DNA from: Candidatus Lutacidiplasma silvani
GTDB lineage: Archaea > Thermoplasmatota > Thermoplasmata > Lutacidiplasmatales > UBA184
Length of the DNA stretch: 54,181 bases
Assembly: GCA_022750295.1 (NCBI GenBank)
Contig: JAKIVZ010000014.1
Coordinates: forward strand, 1-54,181
Reading direction: 5' to 3'
Shown here piece by piece: positions 24,561 to 33,553 of this stretch (the stretch's first letter is position 1; every line of letters begins with the position of its first letter). Under the pieces are notes generated by a model. The model saw only the letters and a list, made by a program, of their open reading frames with translations, had not been told where the DNA came from and did no database searches. The translations under genes were made by a program, and so were the position numbers.

Positions 24561-25457
24561 CTAGGCCCCTCCGGACGGCGGGCGCGGCGGACCGGGCCGC
24601 GGCGGGCCGCGACCGGGCGGGCCCCCGCGGCCCGGAGGTCCGCGCCCGGGGCCGCCCCGGCCCCGTCCGCGTCCCCGGCCGCCGGGTCCGCCGCGGCGGC
24701 CGGACATCGCCCCTTCCTCCTTCGGAGGGAGGATCGACGTGCCGATGCCGCCCCGGACGACCTTCAGCCGCTGGGCGTCCTCGGGGGTGAGCTTGAGGTC
24801 GGAAAGGGCGACGAGCGAGGCGAACGCCGCCTGGGCGTAGTTCACGGTCGTCTTCGTGTGGCCGACGGTGTACCCCCACGCGTCGGTGATGCCGGCGAAC
24901 CGGAGGATCGGCTTCGCGACGTCGCCGACGGCGAGGCCGACGCCCCGGGGCGCGGGCTTGAACGTGACGACGACCGAGCCGGACCGGCCGTGGACCTGGA
25001 ACGGGACCGTGTGGGACCGGCCGCAGCCGCACTCCCACGAACCGCATCCGCGGAACACCTCGACGATCTCGAGCTTCGCCCGGTCGATGGCGCGCCGGAT
25101 CGTCGGGCCGACCTCGCGGCCCTTCGCCCGGCCGAGGCCGACGTACCCGTCGCCGTTCCCGACGACGACCGTGACCGCGAACTTGAACCGGCGACCGGAG
25201 TCGGTCATCCGCTGGACCATGTTCACGTCGAGGACCTCGTCGTGGAGACCGGGGAGGAGCTTGTCGATGATCTGCGGCTCCCGCAGGGGAAGCCCCGCGT
25301 GCAGCGCGTCGGCGATCGACGTGATGGATCCCGCGTGGACCCGGCGGCCGAGCTCGGTCTTCGGGACCCAGGGAGGCGGGGGCGCGGGTCCGGTCGGGCC
25401 GGAGCCGAACCGGCGACCTTCCGACGGGGGCGACGACGAGGCCGACATCGCGGTCAT
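24561..25457 (-). CDS. rps5: Ribosomal protein uS5 with RGG/PG-rich C-terminal tail
   Basis: 298 residues; archaeal uS5 is usually about 200-240. The core (about 30-245) has RVVHAGSITS-like, DEVLDVNMVQRMTDSGRRFKF and VGNGDGYVGLGRAKG motifs, the archaeal Cys cluster CGSWECGCG, and GGIGTSILPPKEEGA. Residues 251-298 are a low-complexity tail of R, G and P only (MSGRRGGPGGRGRGRGRGG then GRGPP repeats). Eukaryotic uS5 (RPS2) has a comparable RGG region, at its N-terminus. The ATG overlaps the uL18 stop by 4 bp. Confidence 0.95.
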   Translation of the reverse strand: MTAMSASSSPPSEGRRFGSGPTGPAPPPPWVPKTELGRRVHAGSITSIADALHAGLPLREPQIIDKLLPGLHDEVLDVNMVQRMTDSGRRFKFAVTVVVGNGDGYVGLGRAKGREVGPTIRRAIDRAKLEIVEVFRGCGSWECGCGRSHTVPFQVHGRSGSVVVTFKPAPRGVGLAVGDVAKPILRFAGITDAWGYTVGHTKTTVNYAQAAFASLVALSDLKLTPEDAQRLKVVRGGIGTSILPPKEEGAMSGRRGGPGGRGRGRGRGGPGRGPPGRGGPPGRGPPRPGPPRPPSGGA

Positions 25458-25981
25458 GCGGTCGCGCTCTCCCGGACCACGACGTTCGGGATCTCCACCT
25501 TGAACGATTCGAGCGGCTTCGGCAGCGGCGTCTTCAGGTGGGTCCCGTTGAGCCGCTCGGGCTTCGGGAACACCGTCTCGCCGTGCGGGATCTCGATCCC
25601 GGCGTCGAGGAGCCCCTTGAGCGCCCCCAGGATCCGCCCGCCGGCCGTCGGGTGGCGGAGCCCCACGTCGAGGACCGCCTCCTCCGTGCCGGCCGATTTG
25701 GCGCGGAGTCCCGCGAGGTACCCGGTGAGGTACGCCGCGGGCGTGGAGACCTGGCTCGAAGCGGGGAAGCCGATCCGGCCGAGCTCGGTCGAGTCGGCGG
25801 CGGCGACGACGCGGTCGCCGACCGGGTCGTAGGAAGTGATCGCGACGACGATCCGTCCGCGCGAGAGTCGGACGACCGCGCGGGGTTGGCCGGACTTGAG
25901 GAGCGCGAGGCGGCTGCGGTAGTCGGTGAGACCATCGCGTCGGCGGCGAAACGCGACGCGGTGGCGGGGACCCGAGCTCAT
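25454..25981 (-). CDS. rpl18: Ribosomal protein uL18
   Basis: 175 residues from the ATG at 25981 (SSGPRHRVAFRRRRDGLTDYRSRLALLKSGQPRAVVRLS), the standard archaeal L18 opening. It binds 5S rRNA. The start overlaps the eL19 stop by 4 bp and the stop overlaps the uS5 start by 4 bp. Confidence 0.96.
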   Translation of the reverse strand: MSSGPRHRVAFRRRRDGLTDYRSRLALLKSGQPRAVVRLSRGRIVVAITSYDPVGDRVVAAADSTELGRIGFPASSQVSTPAAYLTGYLAGLRAKSAGTEEAVLDVGLRHPTAGGRILGALKGLLDAGIEIPHGETVFPKPERLNGTHLKTPLPKPLESFKVEIPNVVVRESATA

Positions 25982-26448
25982 GCCGCTTTTTCCTCCGGTA
26001 GGTGACCCGCGAGTCGCAGGTTGATAAGAAGGTGCGCCCGGCTGCGGAACATTCCGCCCTTCGCCCGGCGATAGAACGTGCGGTACACCGACGGTGGGAT
26101 CTTCTTCGAGGTGCGGAGCTCCCGCAACAGGTCGCGCTGCGCGCGGATCCGCCGGATCCACCGGGTCTTCCGGGGCAGCCGGGCGGACGGCGTGCCGCGC
26201 CGCGAGCCGGGGCCGGCGTGCCGACCCTTCGCGACCTCGGCGGCGTGGATCCGGGCGCGGACCCGGGACGTCCCCTGGATCGCCTTGCGGCGGATGACGC
26301 GGGCCTTGATCGCGCTGCGGATATCGGCGCGGGTGACCGCGTCGGCGATCTCCTGCTCGCTCGCGGGGTCGATCCAGACGCGGCCGAGGCCGCACTTCAG
26401 GATCGCCGCGGCCATCCGGCGCTGGTTCGAGAGGTCGGGCACGTTCAC
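25978..26448 (-). CDS. rpl19e: Ribosomal protein eL19
   Basis: 156 residues from the GTG at 26448, chosen because it overlaps the eL32 stop (GTGA); a second in-frame GTG follows at 26442. DLSNQRRMAAAILKCGLGRVWIDP and the basic KARVIRRKAIQGTSRVRAR helix are diagnostic. Archaeal/eukaryotic-specific large-subunit protein. Confidence 0.95.
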   Translation of the reverse strand: MNVPDLSNQRRMAAAILKCGLGRVWIDPASEQEIADAVTRADIRSAIKARVIRRKAIQGTSRVRARIHAAEVAKGRHAGPGSRRGTPSARLPRKTRWIRRIRAQRDLLRELRTSKKIPPSVYRTFYRRAKGGMFRSRAHLLINLRLAGHLPEEKAA

Positions 26449-27029
26449 TCCTCCCGGTCGCGGCCGATCGGGTTCAGCACGTGGAGCCCCTTCTGCCGGG
26501 CCGTCTCCTCGAGGACGAGCCGCCGGCGCGTGCCGACGGTCCGGGCGATCAGGACCGCGTCGCGGACCGGGTCGAGGGCGTTCAGCGCCTCGGCGGTCCG
26601 GACGAGGACCGGGCGGAAGCCGCTCGGGGTGAGGCCGCGGGTCGCTTTCGGGGACCCGAACCCGATCGAGACGACGACGGGGCGGTAGCCGTAATGGCGG
26701 CGCTGCTTCGACTGCTGGCCGCGGGGACGGCGCCACGAAACCCACCGACCGACCCGCCAGTACCGGTGGGACGCGGTGCGGACGAACTTCGGGCGGCGGA
26801 CATCGGTCGCGTCGCGGACGTGGAGGAGGCGGGCGAGCTCGGGCTCGAGGGTCGGCCGACGGGGGGCCCTGGGGGCCTCCTTCTTCGCCGGCTTCGCGGC
26901 CTTCTCGGCGGGCTTCGCCGACTTCGAGCGGGCGTCGGACTTCTTCCGCGTCGGAGCGGTCGTCTCCTCCTTCGGCTCGTCCGCGACCGGGACGTCCTTC
27001 GGCTTCGCGGGCGCGTCGGAGTCGGCCAT
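26445..27029 (-). CDS. rpl32e: Ribosomal protein eL32 with charged N-terminal extension
   Basis: 194 residues. The core (about 65-190) contains FVRTASHRYWRVGRWVSWRRPRGQQSKQRRHYGYRPVVVSIGFGSPKATRGLTPSGF, the family signature. Residues 1-60 are a Lys/Ala/Pro/Glu-rich disordered extension not needed for the fold; extensions here are also found in haloarchaea. 2 bp after the uL6 stop. Confidence 0.95.
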   Translation of the reverse strand: MADSDAPAKPKDVPVADEPKEETTAPTRKKSDARSKSAKPAEKAAKPAKKEAPRAPRRPTLEPELARLLHVRDATDVRRPKFVRTASHRYWRVGRWVSWRRPRGQQSKQRRHYGYRPVVVSIGFGSPKATRGLTPSGFRPVLVRTAEALNALDPVRDAVLIARTVGTRRRLVLEETARQKGLHVLNPIGRDREE

Positions 27030-27030
27030 C

Positions 27031-27594
27031 TCACGCCTCCTTCGGGTGGGCGTGCTCGACGAGGTAGATCCCGTCCTGGAAGACGCGCGGGTCGTAGTCG
27101 CGGATCCGCGTCGTCCGCTCGATATTGGCGGCCGACTGGCCGACGATCTCGACGTCGTGGCCGCTCAGGATCACGAAGTCGCCGTCGACCTTCGCCGTGA
27201 CGCCCGGGAGGAGCTTCGCGGTCCGGGGGTACTTCTCGCCGAGGAAGTTCTCGATCACGAGCTCCCCGTCCTTCGCCTGGACCTTCATCGGGAAGTGCGC
27301 GGCGACGACCTTCATCTTCGCCTCGAACCCCTTCGTGACGCCGGTCGCGAGGTTCCCCAGGTGCCGCTCCCACGAGTGGAGGAGCGCCTGCGCCTGCCGG
27401 CGGTTCGGGGGGATCTGGAGCGTGAGGCTCGCCTCGCCGCTCGCGAGCGCGTAGGTGAGGACGTCGTTCGGGAACGGACGGGTGACCGTGCCGAGCGGCC
27501 CCTTCGCCGTGATCGTCCGCCGGCCCACCGTCACCGTGACCCCCTTCGGGATCGGGACGGTGACCGAGTCGCGGAGGCTCTCGTCAGTAGACAT
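27031..27594 (-). CDS. rpl6: Ribosomal protein uL6
   Basis: 187 residues, two repeated L6 domains (about 10-85 and 86-175). VTVGRRTITAKGPLGTVTR and the end IRDYDPRVFQDGIYLVEHAHPKEA match the archaeal family. The start overlaps the uS8 3' end by 11 bp. Confidence 0.96.
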   Translation of the reverse strand: MSTDESLRDSVTVPIPKGVTVTVGRRTITAKGPLGTVTRPFPNDVLTYALASGEASLTLQIPPNRRQAQALLHSWERHLGNLATGVTKGFEAKMKVVAAHFPMKVQAKDGELVIENFLGEKYPRTAKLLPGVTAKVDGDFVILSGHDVEIVGQSAANIERTTRIRDYDPRVFQDGIYLVEHAHPKEA

Positions 27595-27973
27595 AGGCGA
27601 CGAGCTTCCCCCCGATCTGCAGTTCGCGGGCCTTCTGCTGGTCCATCACGCCCTGGTTGGTCGAGAGGACGAGGAGCCCGAAGTCCTGGGCGGGGAGGAA
27701 CCGGGATTCGTACGACTCGAGGTCGCGGCTCCGGACGGCGAGCCGGGGCTTGACGACCCCGCACGAGTTGATCCGCCGGGACAGGGTGACGTCGTACTGG
27801 CCGCCGCGGCCGTTCGCGACGAACGTGAACTCCGCGATGTACTTGTGCTCGCGGAAGATCCGGAGGACCTCGCCGATGAGGCGGGACGTCGGGGCGAGCG
27901 TCGCTTGCGCCTTCCCTTGCCGGTCGGCGTGGCGGAGCGCCACGAGCGCGTCGTTGAGGAGATCGTGCTGCAT
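27584..27973 (-). CDS. rps8: Ribosomal protein uS8
   Basis: 129 residues from the ATG at 27973 (DLLNDALVALRHADRQGKAQATLAPTSRLIGEVLRIFREHKYI), ending DFGLLVLSTNQGVMDQQKARELQIGGKLVAYVY, the conserved rRNA-binding C-terminus. Overlaps uL6 by 11 bp. Confidence 0.97.
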   Translation of the reverse strand: MQHDLLNDALVALRHADRQGKAQATLAPTSRLIGEVLRIFREHKYIAEFTFVANGRGGQYDVTLSRRINSCGVVKPRLAVRSRDLESYESRFLPAQDFGLLVLSTNQGVMDQQKARELQIGGKLVAYVY

Positions 27974-27981
27974 CGTTGGAC

Positions 27982-28140
27982 CTACTGGTACTTCCGGAAG
28001 CCGAGGTCCATGGCGACCTCGCGGAAGCACTGGCGGCACAGGTGGAGGCCGTAGCGCCGGACGATCGCCCGCTTGCGGTCGCACCGCAGGCATCCGACCT
28101 TCCGCCCGAACAGCTTCTTCGGCTTCATCGCGCGGTTCAC
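27982..28140 (-). CDS. rps14: Ribosomal protein uS14, zinc-binding
   Basis: 52 residues from the GTG at 28140, which overlaps the uL5 stop (GTGA), the joint used throughout this chain; the ATG at 28128 is an alternative giving 48. The zinc-ribbon form: C-L-R-C and C-R-Q-C, then [13 protein letters not shown], the family C-terminus. It is too short for common length cutoffs but sits exactly where S14 is expected (L5-S14-S8). Confidence 0.95.
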   Translation of the reverse strand: MNRAMKPKKLFGRKVGCLRCDRKRAIVRRYGLHLCRQCFREVAMDLGFRKYQ

Positions 28141-28697
28141 TCCAGGAACGTCAGGCGGAACTGTTCGGCGAGGAACGCGCGGGTCTCGTCCTGCGTCGGT
28201 CGGGCCGACTTCGGGAGCCGACGGGCCCGGGTCGCGCGCTCGCGGATCCGGTACCCGGCCCGGCCCATCTCGACGCAGATGTCGAGGCCGTGGATCCCGA
28301 TCTGCGGGTCGTACTTCATGCCGGCGAAGTCGGTGTAGTCGGACATCCCGAACGAGAAGTTCCCGGCCCGGTCGATCGACTCCGGGTCGAACTGGCGGTC
28401 GCGGGCCTCGAACGCCCGGTCGAGGAACTCGCGGGCGGCGACCCCCCGGAGGGTGACTTTCGCCCCGATCTCCTGGCCCATCCGGATCCCGAAATCCCGG
28501 TTGGTCGCCTTCGACCGGGTCGCGACCGGCTTCTGGTGGGTGATCATCTGGAGGACCTTCTCCGCCTTGGTGCGCGGGTCCCCGGACTCCCCGACGCCGG
28601 CGTTGACGACGACCTTGATCACGCGCAGCGCGTGCCAGCGGTTCCCGGCGGGAGTCGGGGCGGGAGGGGTCGCGGCGGTGGCCGACGGGGCGCTCAT
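28137..28697 (-). CDS. rpl5: Ribosomal protein uL5
   Basis: 186 residues. [36 protein letters not shown] is the archaeal L5 hallmark, and [27 protein letters not shown] the second. The first 20 residues are a Ala/Pro/Thr-rich extension. It contacts 5S rRNA. ATGA overlap with eS4. Confidence 0.96.
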   Translation of the reverse strand: MSAPSATAATPPAPTPAGNRWHALRVIKVVVNAGVGESGDPRTKAEKVLQMITHQKPVATRSKATNRDFGIRMGQEIGAKVTLRGVAAREFLDRAFEARDRQFDPESIDRAGNFSFGMSDYTDFAGMKYDPQIGIHGLDICVEMGRAGYRIRERATRARRLPKSARPTQDETRAFLAEQFRLTFLE

Positions 28698-29410
28698 TGG
28701 GCGAGCGCCTCCGGCATCGTGACGAGCGGCGCCTGGTCGCCGACGACGTAGACGTACTCCTTGATCGTCGAGAACCCCTCCTTGAAGTGGACGAGGTTAG
28801 GCTGGGAAGAGTTGCGGACTTCGACCCGTTCGACGCGGCCGAGCTGGCCGACGTGGGAGCCGCCCGCGACGTAGGCGAGCTTGCCGGGGGCGAGGGCGTG
28901 GTGGGAGACGACCTTCTGCTGGGGAAGTTCGAGCTGGACCGAGTCGCCGACCCGCCACGGGCTCGTGGGGGCGACGAGGAGGTTCCGCCCGTCGTGGAGG
29001 GTGACCTCGACCTTCCCGCCCGGCACGGCGTGCTTGAACCGGACCCGGCCGATCTTCGTCGTCGCCTCCTTGGCGGGGATCGGGACGAGGACGAGCCGGC
29101 CGGACCGGTCGCGGAGGACGCGGAAGTGCTCGTCGAGCGGCTTGTCCAGCGAGATCGTGTCGAAGAGTCCGACCCCCCAGGCGAGGTCCTTCACGACCCG
29201 GCCGTCGACGCGGACGCTCCCCTGGCGGAGGAGGATCCGGGCCTCGCGGGCCGAGGTGACGAGCTTGCGGACATCGCGGAGGACGAGGAGGATCGGGATC
29301 GCGGCGTCCTGCGAGTGGGGACCGGGGGCCGGTCGCTTCACCCACTTCGTCCCCTTCCGGGGGATCGTCCACGCGCGGGGGGCGGCGCCCCGCTTCAGCC
29401 GGAACGTCAT
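28694..29410 (-). CDS. rps4e: Ribosomal protein eS4
   Basis: 238 residues from the ATG at 29410. The S4-like RNA-binding domain lies around 40-100 ([35 protein letters not shown]) and a KOW motif near the C-terminus ([21 protein letters not shown]). Archaeal/eukaryotic-specific small-subunit protein. ATGA overlap with uL24. Confidence 0.96.
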   Translation of the reverse strand: MTFRLKRGAAPRAWTIPRKGTKWVKRPAPGPHSQDAAIPILLVLRDVRKLVTSAREARILLRQGSVRVDGRVVKDLAWGVGLFDTISLDKPLDEHFRVLRDRSGRLVLVPIPAKEATTKIGRVRFKHAVPGGKVEVTLHDGRNLLVAPTSPWRVGDSVQLELPQQKVVSHHALAPGKLAYVAGGSHVGQLGRVERVEVRNSSQPNLVHFKEGFSTIKEYVYVVGDQAPLVTMPEALAQ

Positions 29411-29853
29411 GGCTTCGCCTCGGGGGTCGACGACGGGCCGGTCGGGGTCTCGTTCGACCCTCCGGGGCCTTCGGTCTCGACCTCGGCGTCCGGGACCTTG
29501 AGGACCCGGCGGCGCCACGGGTCGGAGAGGTTGAGCTTCGTGAGGACGAGGTGGCTCGGGCGGATCGGGAGCGGTTTCAGCTTCGCGTCGGCGGTCTTCG
29601 TCGTGACGTTGTCAAGGGTCAACCGATAGTGCTCCCGGTCGACCTTCGCGACGCGGCGCTCCTCGCCGACAGTGCTGTAGCTCCCGGCGAGGACCCGGAC
29701 GGTGTCGCCCTTGCGGACGGGGAGCGACCGGCGGCCGTACCGCGTGCGGAGTTCGCGGGAGAGGGGGACCGCCATCCGGCGGCGGCGCTCCTGGTGGTCG
29801 GCGGTGAACACCGCCTTCCGCTGGCGCCGGGGTTGGATCGAACGCGTGCTCAT
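29407..29853 (-). CDS. rpl24: Ribosomal protein uL24
   Basis: 148 residues, with the archaeal opening QPRRQRKAVFTADHQERRRRMAVPLSRELRTRYGRRSLPVRKGDTVRVLAGSY containing the KOW motif. The C-terminal 35 residues are Pro/Glu/Thr-rich and disordered. Between uL14 and eS4 as in other archaea. Confidence 0.95.
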   Translation of the reverse strand: MSTRSIQPRRQRKAVFTADHQERRRRMAVPLSRELRTRYGRRSLPVRKGDTVRVLAGSYSTVGEERRVAKVDREHYRLTLDNVTTKTADAKLKPLPIRPSHLVLTKLNLSDPWRRRVLKVPDAEVETEGPGGSNETPTGPSSTPEAKP

Positions 29854-29860
29854 GGGATCC

Positions 29861-30259
29861 TCAGATGATGATCGACGAAGCGGCCGCGACCCGCGGCCAT
29901 CGCTCCGCCGCCTCCTTCGCGACGGGCCCCTTGATCTGGCTCCCCTTGAGCTCGCCGGTCTCGGTCGTGATCACGGCGGCGTTGTCCTCGAACTGGAGCC
30001 GGGTGCCGTCGGCGCGGCGCATCGGGTACCGGGACCGGACGATCACCGCGTGGAGGACCTGGCGCCGCATCTCGGGGGTCCCCTTCTTGACGGAGACGAT
30101 CACGAGGTCGGCGATCCCCGCGCGAGGGTACCGTCGGTGGGTCCCGTGCCAGTTGCGGACCGCGATGATCTCGACGACCTTCGCGCCGGTGTTGTCGACG
30201 CAGTCGAGCCGGGCGCCCTTCGGGAGGCCGCGGCCGCGACGACCGGCGAGCCCCTTCAT
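29861..30259 (-). CDS. rpl14: Ribosomal protein uL14
   Basis: 132 residues from the ATG at 30259 ([33 protein letters not shown]), ending [22 protein letters not shown], the conserved archaeal C-terminus. ATGA overlap with uS17. Confidence 0.97.
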   Translation of the reverse strand: MKGLAGRRGRGLPKGARLDCVDNTGAKVVEIIAVRNWHGTHRRYPRAGIADLVIVSVKKGTPEMRRQVLHAVIVRSRYPMRRADGTRLQFEDNAAVITTETGELKGSQIKGPVAKEAAERWPRVAAASSIII

Positions 30260-30699
30260 GCCGACTCCTCGGCCGCCGGGGCGGCGGGCGCGGGGACCGG
30301 GGCCCGTTCCTCGCCGCGGACCCGCAGGGCCGCCTCGCCGAGGTCCTCGACGATGCAGAACGACACGAGCTTGGAGAGCGGACGGGTCTCGGCGATCCGG
30401 ACCTGGTGGCCGAGCGGGACCTTCAGGCACGGCGGGTTGTGCGCGAGGTACCGACGGCGGCGCTTCTCGTACCGCTCGTACTTGTGAACAAAGTGAAGCA
30501 ACGTGCGCTCGACGACGGCGGTCTTTTCCATGGAGAGGGACACGACGGTCCCTTCGAGGACCTGGCCCCGGACGGGAAGCCGCCCGTGGAACGGACAGTG
30601 CCGGTCGTCGCACGCCTCCTTGGGGCCCCGGACGTCGAGCCCGATGTCGCGGGCGCGCGGCGCCGCCTTCTTTTTCGGGGCCGCACGGGCCGGGCTCAT
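30256..30699 (-). CDS. rps17: Ribosomal protein uS17
   Basis: 147 residues. [56 protein letters not shown] is the archaeal S17 core; two Cys before it ([10 protein letters not shown]) are also found in relatives. A Pro/Ala-rich tail of about 20 residues is extra. Start overlaps the Rpp29 stop (ATGA). Confidence 0.96.
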   Translation of the reverse strand: MSPARAAPKKKAAPRARDIGLDVRGPKEACDDRHCPFHGRLPVRGQVLEGTVVSLSMEKTAVVERTLLHFVHKYERYEKRRRRYLAHNPPCLKVPLGHQVRIAETRPLSKLVSFCIVEDLGEAALRVRGEERAPVPAPAAPAAEESA

Positions 30700-30998
30700 C
30701 GAGTTCCTCCGCGGGAACCGCGCAGCGAAAGGCGCTTCGTGCGGTCCTCGGGACGCACGCGAAGTTGGTCGCCAGATAACGGTATCTCACGTCCGCCGAG
30801 GGAGATCGTGCCGACGGCGCCGGACTTCCCCACGCGGACGACCCGGCCGCTCGCGAGCCGGACCACGAACAGCCCGAGCGTTTCATCGACCAGGGTCCCG
30901 CGGACCGGCTCCGCGATCCCCGGATGCGAGAGCGCGACGGGGGCGCCGAGGATCTCCCCGGCGAGGGCGTCGATGGAACGGTCGTCGGTCGCGTGCAC
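30696..30998 (-). CDS. rnp1: RNase P protein component 1 (Rpp29/Pop4)
   Basis: 100 residues from a GTG start. Sm-like barrel ([33 protein letters not shown] ... [12 protein letters not shown] ... [16 protein letters not shown]) of archaeal RNase P, which removes 5' leaders from pre-tRNAs with Rpp21, Rpp30, Pop5 and the RNA. Its place between uL29 and uS17 is conserved in many archaea; the SUI1/eIF1 gene often found beside it is absent. Confidence 0.93.
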   Translation of the reverse strand: MHATDDRSIDALAGEILGAPVALSHPGIAEPVRGTLVDETLGLFVVRLASGRVVRVGKSGAVGTISLGGREIPLSGDQLRVRPEDRTKRLSLRGSRGGTR

Positions 30999-31006
30999 GG
31001 GTCCTC

Positions 31007-31234
31007 TTACCGGGCGGCGGATTTGGCGCGCGCCGCGCGCTCCCGCTCGCCGAGCACGGTGAGCGCCCGCGCGACGTTCGTCCGCAGCGCGCGCATCCGG
31101 CCGGGGCTCGGCGGGGCGCCACCCATCGCCGCGATCCCGCGTTCCCGCAACAGGTCGTTCTCGATCTCGCCGATCTTCCGGTAGAGCTCCTCCTCCTCGA
31201 GGGCGCGGAGCTCCTTCATCCGCAGCAGCGTCAC
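31007..31234 (-). CDS. rpl29: Ribosomal protein uL29
   Basis: 75 residues from the GTG at 31234 (V-T-L-L-R-M-K-E-L-R), which matches the M-A-I-L-R-x-K-E-I opening of archaeal L29 and overlaps the uS3 stop (GTGA). The ATG at 31219 would cut this conserved opening. Two-helix protein near the exit tunnel. The C-terminal RTNVARALTVLGERE helix is typical. Confidence 0.94.
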   Translation of the reverse strand: MTLLRMKELRALEEEELYRKIGEIENDLLRERGIAAMGGAPPSPGRMRALRTNVARALTVLGERERAARAKSAAR

Positions 31235-31935
31235 GGGAGCGTCGCTCCTCCCGGCAGCGCGAGCGGGTCGGGCACGAGGGCGGCCCCGGCCGGCTCGAGC
31301 GGCGGGAGCATCTCCGGCGGCGGCGCCACGACGGGCGCGACGACGCCCTTGACGTGGATCTCGTCGGGGAGCTTCGCCGTCGGCTTCATGATCCAGACGG
31401 TGACGCCGATGACCCCCGGCTTGAGGCGGGCCTGGTAGAATCCCTTGTCCATCCAGAGCAGGACGGCCTCGCCACAGTACTTGATCGTCCCGGCCTTGAA
31501 CCGTTCGGTCCGGTGCCGCTCCCCGGTGAGCTTGCCGGAGAGGATCACCTGGCAGCCGCGGGCGCCCGACTCCATGATCCGCCGGACCGTCGAGTGGCCG
31601 GCGCGCCGGAAGTGCCAGCCCCGCTCGAGGGTGCTCGCGAGCTTCTCGGCCATGAGCTGCGCGTTGAGCGACGGTTGCCGCTCCTCCTGGACCTCGATCT
31701 GCGGGTTGTCGAGGTCGAATCGGTTCTTGATGTCCTGCGTGAGCTGCTTGATCAGCTCGCCGCGGCGCCCGATCAGGATGCCGGGCCGCTCGCAGATCAG
31801 CGTGACGCGTGTCCCCATCGGGGTCCGCTGGATGTCGAGGCCGCCGAACCCCGCGCGGGCGCTCTCGCCGACGAGGAAGTCCTTCAGGAGCACCCGCCGG
31901 GTCGCCTCCTGGATCACCTTCCGCTCGCTCGCCAT
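31231..31935 (-). CDS. rps3: Ribosomal protein uS3
   Basis: 234 residues. The KH domain (about 45-80: GTRVTLICERPGILIGRRGELIKQLTQDI, with the G-R-R-G loop) is followed by the S3 C-terminal domain (GWHFRRAGHSTVRRIMESGARGCQVILSGKLTGERHRTERFKAG). The tail is Pro/Ala-rich. ORF order L22-S3-L29. Confidence 0.97.
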   Translation of the reverse strand: MASERKVIQEATRRVLLKDFLVGESARAGFGGLDIQRTPMGTRVTLICERPGILIGRRGELIKQLTQDIKNRFDLDNPQIEVQEERQPSLNAQLMAEKLASTLERGWHFRRAGHSTVRRIMESGARGCQVILSGKLTGERHRTERFKAGTIKYCGEAVLLWMDKGFYQARLKPGVIGVTVWIMKPTAKLPDEIHVKGVVAPVVAPPPEMLPPLEPAGAALVPDPLALPGGATLP

Positions 31936-31938
31936 CGA

Positions 31939-32391
31939 CTAGCCTCCCCGCTCGGCGAGGACGATCTCGACGTTCGTCGTCTGCTCGTTCCACGCCGTCG
32001 CGCGGCCGTGGGCGCGGGGCATGTTCGCCTTCTTGATCCGGCCCCGGGCGCACGCGGCGACCCGGACGACGAGGGCGTCGGTGTCGATCCCCTCGTACTC
32101 GGCGTTCGCCTCCGCGTTCGTCAGAACCTGGAGGACCGTCTTCGCGACCTTCTTCGGGTACCGCCCGGGACCGACGCCGGTCTTGTGGGCGGTCTCCTGG
32201 TTGTACCGTCGGAACGGGATCGCGCGCCGCTCCTCGATGACGTCCTCGAGGAGCGCCTTCGCCTTCTCGAGCGGGAGGCCCCGGATCGCGTTCAGGACCT
32301 CGTACGTCTTCTTCGGGGACATCGGCGCCTCGATGGCGCGGGCCCGGGCGACCTCGTCGGTCCCCTCGGTCTGGTAGGTGTATCCGCGCAC
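31939..32391 (-). CDS. rpl22: Ribosomal protein uL22
   Basis: 150 residues from a GTG start (RGYTYQTEGTDEVARARAIEAPMSPKKTYEVLNAIRGLPLEKAKALLEDVI). The long hairpin that lines the exit tunnel ends with RGRIKKANMPRAHGRATAWNEQTTNVEIVL. Confidence 0.96.
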   Translation of the reverse strand: MRGYTYQTEGTDEVARARAIEAPMSPKKTYEVLNAIRGLPLEKAKALLEDVIEERRAIPFRRYNQETAHKTGVGPGRYPKKVAKTVLQVLTNAEANAEYEGIDTDALVVRVAACARGRIKKANMPRAHGRATAWNEQTTNVEIVLAERGG

Positions 32392-32401
32392 GTCCGTCCC
32401 T

Positions 32402-32827
32402 CTACTTCAACGGCATGAACTTCGACGAGCGCGTCGCGCCGACGCCCGGTCCGGAGTGCTTCTCGAACCGGCGGGTGAGGGCGAACTCGCCGTAGTAGTG
32501 ACCGATCATCTCGGGGCGGACCTCGACTTCCTTGAACTCCTTCCCGGTGTGCACGGCGACCCTTCGGCCGACGTGGTCGGGGAGGACGAGGGCGTCGCGC
32601 GTGTGCGTCCAGAGGACCGAGTCCTTCGGCGAGGAACGCATCTTCTCGAAGAAGATCGTCGTCTCGGAGTTGAACCCGCGGCGGATCGACCGCCTCGCGC
32701 GGGCACCGAGGAGCTTCGCGAGCTCGCTGAGGGGGAGTTCCTGGAGCTCGGGCAACGTCCGGCCGCGGAGCGTGAACTCCTTCTTCCGGCGGACCTCGAC
32801 CTTCTTCGCCTTCCGACCTTTCGGCAT
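32402..32827 (-). CDS. rps19: Ribosomal protein uS19
   Basis: 141 residues, archaeal long form. The C-terminal half (VWTHTRDALVLPDHVGRRVAVHTGKEFKEVEVRPEMIGHYYGEFALTRRFEKHSGPGVGATRSSKFMPLK) is the signature. Just 3 bp after the uL2 stop region. Confidence 0.97.
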   Translation of the reverse strand: MPKGRKAKKVEVRRKKEFTLRGRTLPELQELPLSELAKLLGARARRSIRRGFNSETTIFFEKMRSSPKDSVLWTHTRDALVLPDHVGRRVAVHTGKEFKEVEVRPEMIGHYYGEFALTRRFEKHSGPGVGATRSSKFMPLK

Positions 32828-32830
32828 CGC

Positions 32831-33553
32831 CTACCGACCTCCCTTCCCGATCCGCTTGCGCCGCTGCGAGCGGGAGAACCGGCCGACCTTCGCGCCGGGC
32901 CACGTCCCCGAGCTGACGGTGCTCGGGCGGCCGACGTGCTGGTGGGCGCCCCCACCGTGGGGGTGGTTGACGGGGTTCATCGCGACCCCGCGGACCTTGA
33001 ACGCGGGCTTCGAGAGCGTCCGGTAGGCGTTGACCTTCTTGCCGGCCTTGATGATCGGCCGCTCGAGGCGACCGCCCCCGCCGACGGTGCCGACCTGGGC
33101 GCGGCACGTGGGGAGGAACGTCTTGAACCGGCCCGAGGGCAGCTGGATCGTGACCTCGCGGGCGGTGTGGGCGACGACGAGCGCGCTCGTCCCGGCGGCC
33201 CGCACGAGGCGGCCCCCGTCGAACGGATTGACCTCGAGGTTGGAGACCAGCGTCCCATCGGGGATCGTGGCGAGGGAGAGGATCGAGCCGCGATTGAGCG
33301 GTCCCGTGTGCAGGGAGATCGAGTCGCCGGTGGCGAGCCCCGCGGGGGCGAGGAGGCGGAGCCGGACGCCGGACGGCGTACGGACGATCGCGACCGGCGC
33401 GGACCGGCCCGGCGCCTGCCGGACGTCCTCGACCTTCGCTTCGCCGGTGATCGACGGGGACGGGTGGTACACCGCGCCGTGGTGGCGGTGGCTCGGGGAT
33501 CGGTACGGACCGGTCCCGGCACCGCGGCGACGGGAGATGATCCGCTTCCCCAT
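32831..33553 (-). CDS. rpl2: Ribosomal protein uL2
   Basis: 240 residues from the ATG at 33553 (TGATG overlap with uL23). GKRIISRRRGAGTGPYRSPSHR opens it. The peptidyl-transferase-proximal loop with the invariant His is present: AMNPVNHPHGGGAHQHVGRPSTVSSGTWPG. Confidence 0.98.
   Translation of the reverse strand: MGKRIISRRRGAGTGPYRSPSHRHHGAVYHPSPSITGEAKVEDVRQAPGRSAPVAIVRTPSGVRLRLLAPAGLATGDSISLHTGPLNRGSILSLATIPDGTLVSNLEVNPFDGGRLVRAAGTSALVVAHTAREVTIQLPSGRFKTFLPTCRAQVGTVGGGGRLERPIIKAGKKVNAYRTLSKPAFKVRGVAMNPVNHPHGGGAHQHVGRPSTVSSGTWPGAKVGRFSRSQRRKRIGKGGR

Noticed and set aside
24600-24715. GC-rich repeat-like DNA (tandem ccggg/gcc blocks) as a possible repeat element
   Set aside because: It encodes the RGG/PG tail of uS5 in frame up to the normal stop, so it is coding low complexity, not an independent repeat.
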